Notes under the pieces: generated by a model
Seen by the model: the letters and a program-made list of their open reading frames with translations, nothing else
Databases searched by the model: none
Told to the model about the DNA's origin: nothing
Shown here: in pieces, positions 40,901-50,245 of the stretch
Layout of the letters: the number at the start of each line of letters is the position of its first letter
How positions within the stretch are numbered: position 1 is the first letter of the stretch
Program-made: the position numbers and the translations under genes
NCBI GenBank assembly: GCA_033807775.1
Contig: CM066317.1
Span: forward strand, 39,125,870-39,189,869
Origin: Saussurea involucrata
Taxonomy: Eukaryota > Streptophyta > Magnoliopsida > Asterales > Asteraceae
Length of the DNA stretch: 64,000 nt
Reading direction: 5' to 3'

Positions 40901-42198
40901 ATGCATTTTCCGACCTATGGGTCTAGCAAGCGTGGAGCATTTTGCTCGGTTTTGACTTGGAGTTAGTCATGGGCCAATTGCCCGGTTTTAATGGCTCGAT
41001 GTGGAGTCTAGTTGATGAGTTGTTTTTGTCGCACCGTTTGGCATTCTTTGCACGTTGAGTGTTTACATGGTTGGGTGAGTGAGTCAATCCGGAATAGGCA
41101 TGTTGTTGGTAGGCTGTTTGCTTTGGATCCTTAGACACGTTAGTCAGTCGTTGGTAATGGTCGGTTGGGTATCTCGGGGTGGGACCCCGGTATTCATGTG
41201 TTTTAACCTAGACTTTCCAGTAGGTACTAGGAGGATATAGTTGTGGGCACTTACCTGGGAGGTAGTTCCGGTGTACTGGGTCTTGAGGCGTTACCTGGGA
41301 GGTAGACGTCAAGGTGTATCCTCGATACGGTGTGACTTGGCTTCGTAGAGCAAGTGTGGATGATACGTCGACGGTGGAAGGTAGATATTCCCCGCGCGTT
41401 AGTACTGTAGGCCGAATAGTATCGGTTAAGGGATTGATGCCCTTTGTTATTAAGAGAATAAATGCGCATCAACCATTTTGAGGTAGGTGGTATATTTAGG
41501 TGTCGACTTTTGGGCTTGAGGCCAAACACCTTTAGTATAATCGGAGAGTTGTAGCCGATTTTAAGATAATCATGGTGACGGTAGTAGTAACCCTGAAATG
41601 ATCACTTGTGATGGATGGTTATGGTGGAATGACCTACGTGTGTGTTAGTTGATTTGGTTGTGGGGGATATCTATTTGTGTTAGTGTCTAGGATAATACCA
41701 CGCTTATGTGAGTTATTGTAATCGGTTGGACCGATGTTCGGCGGGTGGCCGATGTTTGTTATTGTAATCGGTTGGACCGATGTTCGGCGGGTGGCCGATG
41801 TTTGTTATTGTAATCGGTTGGACCGATGTTCGGCGGGTGGCCGATGTTTGTTATTGTAATCGGTTGGACCGATGTTCGGCAGGGGGTCGATGTTTTGTTA
41901 ATATAAGTTATTGAAAATCTTTGGAGTTTATTAGAATTCGTAGAAGTTAATCGGCAGTTAATGGTAGGAATGATCGGATTCGAGTATCCTGTAGGGTATA
42001 TTGGTGAGCATCTTTAGAATGGTTAGAGCTTGAAAAATTTAATCGGGAGGTATGAATCATCTAAGGTTGGGAGACAACCGAAGTCGTTTAACTAGGAATG
42101 ATTCCGATTGTTGGAGTGTTCTTCCAATCGCGTTTTCAGTGTTCTTGAAGGAGTGTTGTTAGTAAGGAGGTATTCGAGAAATTTTTAGGCGGTGTGAG
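37936..42198 (+). other. LARD interior, non-coding
   Basis: More than 4 kb with no frame I can assign to gag, protease, RT or integrase. Bases about 38410-38490 and 38588-38640 share an imperfect repeat (AGTAGCAAGGGT, TTCCTAGGGAGCTAGGAAG), and the preceding TATGCTAGATTGC phrases are also repeated, so the region contains a duplicated block of roughly 180-250 bp. A 46-bp tandem array is listed separately. The rest looks like unique decayed sequence. Confidence 0.7.
41711..41900. repeat. 46-bp tandem repeat in LARD interior
   Basis: Four units of TTATTGTAATCGGTTGGACC followed by GATGTTCGGCGGGTGGCCGA and TGTTTG, almost identical except for the last. Confidence 0.92.
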
Positions 42199-42333
42199 GA
42201 ATATAGATTCCAGTTAGTGAAAGTTCAGTGGCAACACCGAAAGGGTTCCGAGTGGACATAGGAGTCCGAGGCTAAGATGCGGAAGAACTAACTGGAGCTG
42301 TTTGCGGACGTAGACTTCGAGGACGAAGTCTAA
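42199..42333 (+). pseudogene. Chromodomain remnant at end of LARD interior
   Basis: In one frame the sequence reads FQLVKVQWQHRKGSEWT, a TAG, ESEAKMRKN, a TAA, then LELFADVDFEDEV and a stop. The pattern (K-V-W, H-x-G-S-E-x-T-W-E-x-E, ending D-F-E-D-E-V) is the C-terminal chromodomain region of chromovirus pol, just before the polypurine tract as expected. The two stops fit TGG to TAG and TAT/TAC to TAA changes. No more of pol is recognisable upstream. This ties the LARD to a chromovirus ancestor, perhaps Tekay-like. Confidence 0.8.
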
Positions 42334-42335
42334 TT

Positions 42336-42350
42336 CAAGAGGGGGAGAGT
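42336..42350 (+). promoter_or_regulatory. LARD polypurine tract
   Basis: CAAGAGGGGGAGAGT lies directly before the 3' LTR start TGTAAAGCCC. Confidence 0.85.
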
Positions 42351-44648
42351 TGTAAAGCCCGTATCCCGGTATGTTTTATTTTTATAAAATTAAATTGTGT
42401 TTTCTTTTAACGTTGTTGGTTAACGGGATTAGCGGGACTGTCCGGAAATGTTAAAAGTTGGATTTTTTGGGGGCTTATTGTGAAAACTCTAACTGTAGGG
42501 ACTAGATATGAAATTGTTTGTATGGGTTGCATGGATCGGCCCATGAAGGACCGACCCTCCCTTTTTTTTCTCGTTTTCTTTGCGGCTCACACAACCCCAC
42601 AATAATCAAAACCCTACCTTCTCCTCTCTTCTTTTATTGCCATCACCGAGCACCCCTCCCCTCCTCTCTTGCCGTCGCCGTGCTACCACCACAAGCACAC
42701 CACCGCTGCCACCACCCTTGGCCGGAGTGCAGCGGAGAGAAGAGCGAGAGAGAGAGAGAAGCGCTGTGAAGAGAGAGTGCAGCGAAAGAGAAGGAGTGCA
42801 GCGGGAGTCGAGGCGCTACCGGGTTGCCGTAGCGAGGTAAGCCGTCTCTCTCTTTCCTTGTTTTCCTGTCCTTTTCGTCGCCAGTGACTCATAGCCAAGC
42901 CACCACCGCCGCAGCCATGGCTGCTGGCGGTGTTCGCCGCCGCAGCACGCCGTCGTGCGGTGGCTGGTCCGTGCGTAAACGGCTGTTCGGTCGGGGGTGT
43001 GCGAGTAGGGCCGAGTAGTTGGGCGGTACGTGGTTTAGTCGAGCTCGTAACCTAAAACCCCATGTCGAAACTCTAATCGTTAAACCCCGTGTTGCTACTT
43101 TTCGGGGGTGGTGGCTGCCGCCGCCGCCGACCACCACTGTCGGAGGTGGCAGTGGGTGGTGCGTGGGTTGTCCAGCCCTAGTTGCAACCCGAACCGTTAA
43201 GCCGGACGCGAATCGTTTTATAAAATCGTCATTTCATGTGAAAACGTTTTCTGCCACTGTTTTACGTCAACCACAACTTTCCCGTCGTAACTCGGATTGA
43301 GTCGAAACTGGTGCCCACGGTTCACGTTCTGGGTCGGGCACATTTTCCGTGTTTTAGCGGAAATCTGGTTCAGCCTCTAGCTTGGTGAAAAAGTGGTCGT
43401 TTCGCAGCAGTTAGTCATTTAATGTAAAATCGTCGTTTTTCTGCTTCTGTTTTGTTTTGGTCATAACGTTTTACTCGTAACTCGGATTGGGGTGAAATCG
43501 GTGCCAAACGTTCCCTTTTTGAGTCTAGTAACTTTCCTATGTTTTGTGCATAATCCAGTTCGGAACGTAGCATAGGTAAAAGCGTCGTTTTATACTGAAA
43601 GGTGCTGATTTTCGCTGTTCGGGGAACTGTTTTTGTAAAATCCATAATAAATGGTAGAAAAATCGTTAGGAGGCGTATAATATGTACTTGGAACCCTAAC
43701 TCATAGTACTCTCTGACCATGAAATAATATTGGGAATTGTCTGGGTTTAAAGGGGTCGAAACAGGTCCCGAACAGACCTGTTTGGCGGGAACGGAAAGTA
43801 GTTTTAGTGACGGTTTAAGCGTGTGTCGTGTCATAGGGTCCGAGTCTTGTATTGACACGTTTTAACATGCGTTTAGGTGCTGGGAAGTGACCGTAATTGT
43901 GAAGCTTGAATTGTGTTATTAAGCTGGGCGCGCATTCGAGGTGAGTTCTCTCACTGTGTAGTTAGGGGTTGTATGCATGTCATAATAGTTTGTATGTACT
44001 ACTGTCTTTGTGGTGTAATCTAGTTGTTTGTGGTGTGTAATATTTGATTGGTTTGAATGCTTGGTATAAATGTGTTACATTACAATTCGGTGGGACCGAG
44101 GCCTCGATGGTACTGAGGTGTTGGTTACATTACAATTCGGTGGGACCGAGGCCTCGATGGTACTGAGGTGTTGGATACATTACAATTCGGTGGGACCGAG
44201 GCCTCGATGGTACTGAGGTGTTGGTTACATTACAATTCGGTGGGACCGAGGGCTCGATGGGACCGAGCTGTTGGATACATAATTACTTGTAGATGTTTAC
44301 TCGTTTTATGTAAGTGTGATGTTGTTGCTTATGTGCGGATAGGGGTGATGTGTATATAATTCCTATCTGCGCATGTGTTGGAATTCACTAAGCTTCGTGC
44401 TTACCCTTTCCCAATAAACTGTGGTTTCAGGTCCGAGCGGCTCCAAGGCGTGACAAGTACACACTGGCGCGCGAGGAGAGCTGGTGGTTTTATGGTTTTA
44501 TTAATTAAACGTTTATTCCGCTGGTTTTTATTATAAAGATATTAATTATGAGTTTGCAAACGAAACGTTGGGATTCATTTAATGAGTTGTTATAAATGAA
44601 TTGTTTATTTAAAAATTTAAATTTGCTTGTAATTTTTGGGACGTTACA
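42351..44648 (+). mobile_element. LARD 3' LTR
   Basis: This LTR is 2,298 bp and nearly identical to the 5' LTR. By eye I see about six substitutions (for example GCCGGTGAC to GCCAGTGAC, AAATCGTCG to AAAGCGTCG) and small indels in a GA run and in the tandem array. It ends GACGTTACA before target duplication GTATA. Confidence 0.88.
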
Positions 44649-44653
44649 GTATA

Positions 44654-46547
44654 GTGGCTGGTTTGACAACCGGGCTAAATGTCTCGTCACAATCAATTCC
44701 GGGTTGCTGACTTTTTCCATTGGCAACCAATCGAGCCTTGTAACGAGAAAGAGAGCCATCTGCACTAAACTTTTGTTTGAACAACCACATAGATCGAACC
44801 ACATTTACTCCGGTTGGGCATGGTACAAGTACCCAAGTGCCATTCGAAATAAGAGCATGATATTCCTCGTTTATGGCTTTATGCCAGTGAGGGTCCCGTA
44901 AGGCCTGTAAGTATGATCGGGGCACCGGAGAAATGGTGGTAGTTTGTAAGTTGAGACGTTGAGTGGGTTTGACTATGCCGCTTTTGGCCCGTGTTGTCAT
45001 GGGGTGGGTAGGTGGCGGAACGGGTGGTGGGGGGTTGGTAGGAGAAATGGTCGTTGATGGTTGTGTCGGGTTAAGGGTATCCGGAGATGATACAGATGGG
45101 GGTGGAGTGGGTATCTCGGAGTGGGGAGGGACGGTAGAAGTCGGAGGGATCTCAGAGTTCCCGGGTGATAGCACTAGGGGAGGGTGTAGGGGTGACTCTA
45201 GAATATGACGGAAAAGCGAAGAGGTGGCGGTAAAGTCGTCTAGAAACTCATAGGATGGGGTTTCGGTTGGTGCCATAGATCCGAAAGGAAACACGGTCTC
45301 ATCGAAGACAGCATGGCGGGAGATGATAATCTTGTGGGTGGACAGATCAAGACAACGAAAACCTCGATGATGAGATGGGTAACCTAGAAAGATACACGGA
45401 GTGGTACGAGGTGCGAGTTTATGAGGAGTAGTGAGATATGGGTAACAAAGGCATCCGAAAACGCGAAGGTGGGAGTAGGTCGGGTGGCGTTGAAAAAGGC
45501 GAAAGTGAGGAGTATCATTTTGAATGGTCGATGATGGAAGGATATTAAGAAGGTGCATCGCCATGTGAAGGGCTTCGACCCAGTAAGATGGTGGTAGATG
45601 GGCTTGGAAGAGAAGAGTGCGAACGACATTGTTGATTGTGCGTAACATGCGTTCAGATTTCCCGTTTTGTTGGGACGTATGGGGGCAGGAGAAACGGAAC
45701 TGTATGCCATTTGAAGCGAAAAATTCATGAAAAAGATTGTTGTTGTATTTGCCACCATTGTCACATTGAAAAGATTTAATAGTGCAACCAAACTGATTTT
45801 TAATAAAGGTAGTGAATTCTAAGAATTTAGTAAATACATCAGATTTATTTTTGAGAGGATAAACCCAGAGAAAGTGAGTATGGTGATCTAAGAAAATAAC
45901 ATAATAACGTAAGCCACTAATACTTGCAATAGGAGATGTCCATAAGTCTGAATGTATAATATCAAAAGTAGAAGAAACAGATGAATCTGAAACACTAAAT
46001 GGAAGTCGAGTGCGTTTGCCAAGTTGACAGGCTTGACATAATGCACTAGACTTTTCCTTATTGCAAGAAATGGAATGGTTGGAAACTAGAGACTGCAACA
46101 CTTGATCACCGGGATGTCCGAGACGCTGGGGCCATAATGACGGGCTAGAAGACACGAACACTTGAGGAACGGAGGGGGTCACGGGGTAGAGAGGCCCAGT
46201 GCTATCACATCGGATGAGAGGTTGGCGTGTCTTGTAGTCCTTGACAGTAAAACCAAATTCGTCAAACACAATTGAACATTTATTATGACGAGTAAATTGA
46301 CGAACGGATATGATATTTTTAATTATATTTGGGGTGATGAGGATATTTTTTAAATGTAAAGGGCGATAAGGGTTTGGAATAGGAAAATCGGTGTGCCCCG
46401 TGGTCGTTACAGGAATATGGAACCCATTACCAACTAAAACAGAACGAGTATCATGTTTATTACAAATGGTTTTGAGTATACCTGTATTAGCATGAACATG
46501 ATCAGTAGCCCTGGTGTCTATAATCCATCCAGCCGTGCCCGGATCAT
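44654..46547 (-). pseudogene. COP-2 copy B: 5' half of pol (protease, integrase, RT start)
   Basis: From about 46547 leftward the frame shows protease with the same altered site as copy A (IDTRATDHV), the zinc-binding region (WPQRLGHPGDQVL; CQACQLGK), a full integrase core (IIHSDLWTSP; FQCDNGGKYNN; SQQNGKSERMLRT with the catalytic Glu intact), the C-terminal GYPSHHRGFRCLDLST domain, a Pro-rich linker and the RT start (WLFKQKFSADGSLSRYKARL). It is uninterrupted for 541 codons to the LARD junction, where it stops artificially. The continuation is at 35636 and leftward. The integrase is better preserved than in copy A. Confidence 0.88.
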
Positions 46548-47669
46548 TTAGAGAGAACGTATTAAATAGTTGCGGTAATGAAGAGGGTTGATCTGCAGAG
46601 TTAAACCAAGCCCAAGGTGGTGTGGGTTGGCCGTCAGCGGTACCATGTGACCCACATTGATGTGGTTGTTATGGCCCAGCAGAGAAAAAGGCATGCGGCC
46701 CAGCTGGATTGATCGAAGTAAGCTGCGAAGGTGTTGGGCCAAGAATACTGTTATGTTCAGGGCTGTTGGGCCTGAACCAAAGATTGGCCTGCTGATTGAC
46801 GGACTGGGCTGCAGGTGTAGACCGGGTAGAAGATCGCGTAGGCGCTGCTCCAGGTGGTGGTGGTATGAAGACCCACCCATATCGAGGGCCTTGCTCGGCG
46901 ATGGGTTGCTGTGGCCGGCGACGATTCTGATTTTGTCGTCGATCATTCCGGCGACCGTTTCCACGGTGAGACCCACCCCTCCGGCGTGCAAAACAGTAGG
47001 AGAAAAGGCATGGTCCATGTGCGGAGAAGACGGATTGGGCCGAGAGTGAGCCATTCTTTGTTCTTCTAGTAACAACATGGAACGAGTCTCTAAAAATGTA
47101 GGTAATGGTGATCGATGGCGGATAATGCTCGCAACATAATCAAACTTGTTAGACAAGCCATTGATTGTATAAATCACAAGATTTTTATCAAGAACAGGAG
47201 AGTCTATGTTATCAAGGAGATCAGCCATCGTTTTAATTTTGGTACAATAATCTGTGACTGATAAGTCGCCCATGGATATGTTACGCAATTCGTTGTCAAG
47301 TTGAATTGACTTAGCATCTTTGTTGTCACGAAAAAGGGTTTCGAGACTTACCCATACTTGACGAGCCGATTAGTCTTTCTTGATAACCATTTGCAGCAGC
47401 GATTGTGTGATGGTTCCGTATATCCACAGCTTGACAATCGAGTCAATTTTCTTCCAGTGCGGGTCAGTTGGTTGGGTTGTGGGGTTATCATAGGTCTCGT
47501 CTATGTGATCGAGAACATCAAAGCCGATGCAGTGGGTCATGAATAGCTCTCTCCATGCATCGTAGTTGAGTCGATCAAGGTCAAGAAGAAGAGGAATGTG
47601 AGTTTTGATGTTTGTGATGCCATAAGCTTTATCAGATGGTGTTGGGTGGGGAGGATCATCACCGGCCAT
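46548..47669 (-). pseudogene. COP-2 copy B gag, one nonsense codon
   Basis: The ATG at 47669 opens MAGDDPPHPTPSDKAYGI. A TAA at 47370-47372 interrupts the frame after MVIKKD, at the same codon as in copy A. Beyond it the same frame continues (RNISMGDLSVTDYCTKI, DNIDSPVLDKNLVIYTINGL) to 46548. The shared stop shows COP-2 was already defective when the unit was duplicated. The 28 bases missing from copy A are present here. Confidence 0.82.
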
Positions 47670-47803
47670 TGGGGCAGCAGGAGGGTAGCAGAAACTAGGG
47701 TTCAGTCACAAGAGAGAACAGGGAGAGATTGAAGGAGGTATAGATGGAAGGGGAGAGATTTGGGGAGAGAAGGATTGGGGAAGATTTGGTCAGAGAAGGA
47801 AAT

Positions 47804-47925
47804 GCTCTGATACCATGTAAATCAATATGATTTCTTGAATTATTTCAAAGCAATGTACACTATAAATAATACAAACGATGGGCCAAGGCCCATATACAAC
47901 ACATAAGCCTATACACATATTAGCA
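47804..47925 (-). mobile_element. COP-2 copy B 5' LTR (110 bp) and primer-binding site
   Basis: The LTR is 47816-47925 and the tRNA-Met primer site is 47804-47815, as in copy A. It has the same TG...CA ends, one base shorter. Confidence 0.8.
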
Positions 47926-47998
47926 ATAATAATGATTTCGTAAATTGCATGATAATGATAAATAAGTCAAGTATTGTTATTATGACCATGTTCCTTGT

Positions 47999-48373
47999 GG
48001 GTGCGTTTGATACACTGGACATGACAGAACAGAACAGAACAGGGTCCATTGTCCACGTTTGGCAAAACTTTTATGTGGAACAGACTGGAACAAGGTGGAA
48101 CAAACTGGAACAGACCTGTTCCACCCCCACCCCATGGAACAAGCTGTTTTACCGGTATAACCTCAAAATAAAATCTATTTCTCTTCTAAAACATCAAATA
48201 AACTTTTTATTTCATATTTTATTCATTCTTTAAATTTAGTAAGGGTAAATTGGTCAATGTTATCTGTTCCATCTGTCATACCAAACGTGGAACAGTTGTT
48301 TTGTCCTGTTCTGTCCTACCTTGTCATGTCCCACCTTGTCATGTCCTATCCTGTCTGCATACCAAACGCACCC
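47999..48373. mobile_element. MITE-like element, copy B
   Basis: Terminal inverted repeats GGGTGCGTTTGATAC and CATACCAAACGCACCC. It is ten bases shorter than copy A because one CCTGTTCTGT-type unit is lost. Confidence 0.65.
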
Positions 48374-48832
48374 TTTGAGTATGAAATTTGTTGTGGAAAT
48401 CCTTTGAATAATGCTTCCTTTAATTAGAAACTCCGTTGATGACCTATAATCGATATCTATGCAGTGTTCTCTTGCATTTGGCTATGTATTTTTCCCTCAC
48501 AAATGACTACTAGTTCATATGAGCAATAGATGTTTTTCCAGTTTGTCGGTCCCCGAAGCAGGATCGACTCCCGGAGATGGAGAATCGGGCATTGTGGATC
48601 TTTAAAGAACATCTTACACCTACAAATTGAGGAGGACATCAAAAGCTACTTATTTTTTTCCATTTGTATCTAGAGTTCCAAGTTCCAATTATACAGATTG
48701 ATTTGCCATCATATTAAATCACTTGGCCACCTAAAGGGAAATCTTTTGGTTCTCTACTACAATTTGTTTACTGTTGGTTGTTTAGATTTTGTTTTAGTGA
48801 TTATATTGTTCATATCTTTAACGTTATTGTTT
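48374..48832 (+). other. Possible host exon remnant, copy B
   Basis: Same acceptor-like GTTTTTCCAG and open stretch as 22134-22207, with few substitutions. Homology with copy A stops near 48832, where copy B repeats the phrase TTTAGATTTTGTTTTAGTGA seen 50 bases earlier. Confidence 0.3.
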
Positions 48833-49371
48833 AGATTTTGTTTTAGTGACTCCACTCTCTCTTTTCCCAGATTCAAGCCCGGACCAGCCTACACTCTGGA
48901 TCCGCTACCAATTCCGGGTTCATTCTGGAGCAACACAGATTCCGGATCCATGCGGATTCCAGATCCATGCGACTCCGACCTCACTCCAGATCAAAACAAC
49001 TCAGGATCGAACCGTGGATTCAGGATCCCTTTGCGGATTCCAGATCCATACGGGTTCCGGACTAAAACACACTCCGGACTAGATTCCGGACTCCCCCCTT
49101 CCGGAACTTTTCCAGACTCCCGAACTCTGATGCTTGGGCGATTTCACACAGAAGGATCGAATGGTCAAGGGATTATTCCCTCTTTCCCATCCGATGCCAA
49201 ATCCCTTACCCACCGAGATAATTACGCCATTTCCTACTCCCTCTTTCAAGGTTATTAAACAAAACAGTCTTGTTCCTAAGAGTGAAATCGATAAAGCAAG
49301 GAGGCTAGCTCTGCCCAACCATCTAGCTACACCATAACCAACATTACCTAAAGGATTGTAGAGTTTACCTT
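48833..49371. repeat. Degenerate GATTCCGGATCC-rich stretch and unassigned sequence
   Basis: From 48880 to 49110 short phrases such as GATTCCGGATCCATGCGG and ATTCCAGATCCAT recur in a degenerate tandem pattern, giving frames with repeated Ile-Pro-Asp-Pro. I do not think it encodes protein. Bases 49110-49371 contain nothing I recognise. The stretch ends at the SIRE-B LTR. Confidence 0.55.
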
Positions 49372-50069
49372 TGTTGGTTCTTGTTTTGCTTAACAATGAT
49401 GATTCTATCTAATTAGTTCAAACAATATATAATGCGGAAGCGTTTTAACGAACTAACGGATATAATGAGGTAGAATAACACACAATATCAAATATAAGAA
49501 GTGTAAATAACATAGATAAATAGCTCAATGATTCACTGTATTTGATATAATAAGAACACCAAGAACACCGAAAGGTTTGATAAGAATCTGCTCTAAAGGT
49601 GTGTGTGTCGTGCAAAGCCCTTAATAGAAGAACTCAACATGAGTCTTCTGTTTATACTACGTCTAAAGGGGACAAGATCTGGACAACAAGGACTGAAGGT
49701 ACTAAAAACACTATTCAGGTACTGTTGATAGTACAACGTTAATTTAATGCGCCGGCTTCTACTAAGGCTATGACCCGTCAGAGTTTGACACGTGGAGTTG
49801 TCAGGTCATGCCTTGTATGAATGATCTTGAGTATCTTCGTACAGCAGAAATCGTGAGAAGCACGATTGTCTTTGTATAGATCTTTGGTCTTTTATACCAC
49901 AGAGGCTCTGTCAAGTATGACAGAGGCTCTGTGGCCTTGTCCGCATTGAAGAGTCTTTAGGCAATTCTTCACTTCTGTCTTCTCGGTTGCTCGGCAGAGC
50001 CTCTGTCGAAGACTTCTATACTTAGCCTATTTTTCAATACTTCGATAATCATAAAGATTGGAGCTAACA
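49372..50069 (-). mobile_element. SIRE-B 3' LTR
   Basis: This LTR is 698 bp. On the - strand it begins TGTTAGCTCC after a polypurine tract and ends AAGAACCAACA. The first five flanking bases are ACCTT (49367-49371), a candidate target duplication that cannot be tested because the other end is beyond the window. It contains repeated CAGAGGCTCTGT palindromes near 49905-50005. Confidence 0.75.
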
Positions 50070-50082
50070 ATCTCCCCCTAAG
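50070..50082 (-). promoter_or_regulatory. SIRE-B polypurine tract
   Basis: On the - strand CTTAGGGGGAGAT lies directly before the LTR start TGTTAGCTCC. Confidence 0.85.
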
Positions 50083-50245
50083 TATCGAAAAATAAAAAAA
50101 TTGAAAAGTGCAAGGTTTTCTAGGCTAAGTACATGACAAGAGGTATTTTTCCTCTGTAAAAACTTCTTTCATTTAAAGTTATGCCAGAGGCACTTACATT
50201 CGTTTACATGATGAAAGTAAAGGTAACAGAGGTTGGTAGAGGTTA

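Larger units (their letters stand above)
35642..44648 (+). mobile_element. LARD: chromovirus-derived non-autonomous LTR element
   Basis: This 9,007-bp insertion is flanked by GTATA (35637-35641 and 44649-44653). Copy A retains the empty site at about 18267-18271 with a single GTATA. It has two 2.28-kb LTRs that differ by only about half a dozen substitutions plus small indels, a tRNA-Met primer site, a 4.4-kb interior without usable coding capacity and a polypurine tract. A decayed chromodomain at the 3' end of the interior shows descent from a Ty3/gypsy chromovirus. It is a young insertion by LTR similarity and postdates the A/B duplication. Confidence 0.9.

Noticed and set aside
41711..41900. 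Centromeric or telomeric satellite
   Set aside because: Only four units, inside a defined LTR element.
48698..49258. A 186-codon ORF
   Set aside because: It crosses the boundary of the duplicated block and the degenerate GATTCCGGATCC repeat, so it is composite and accidental.
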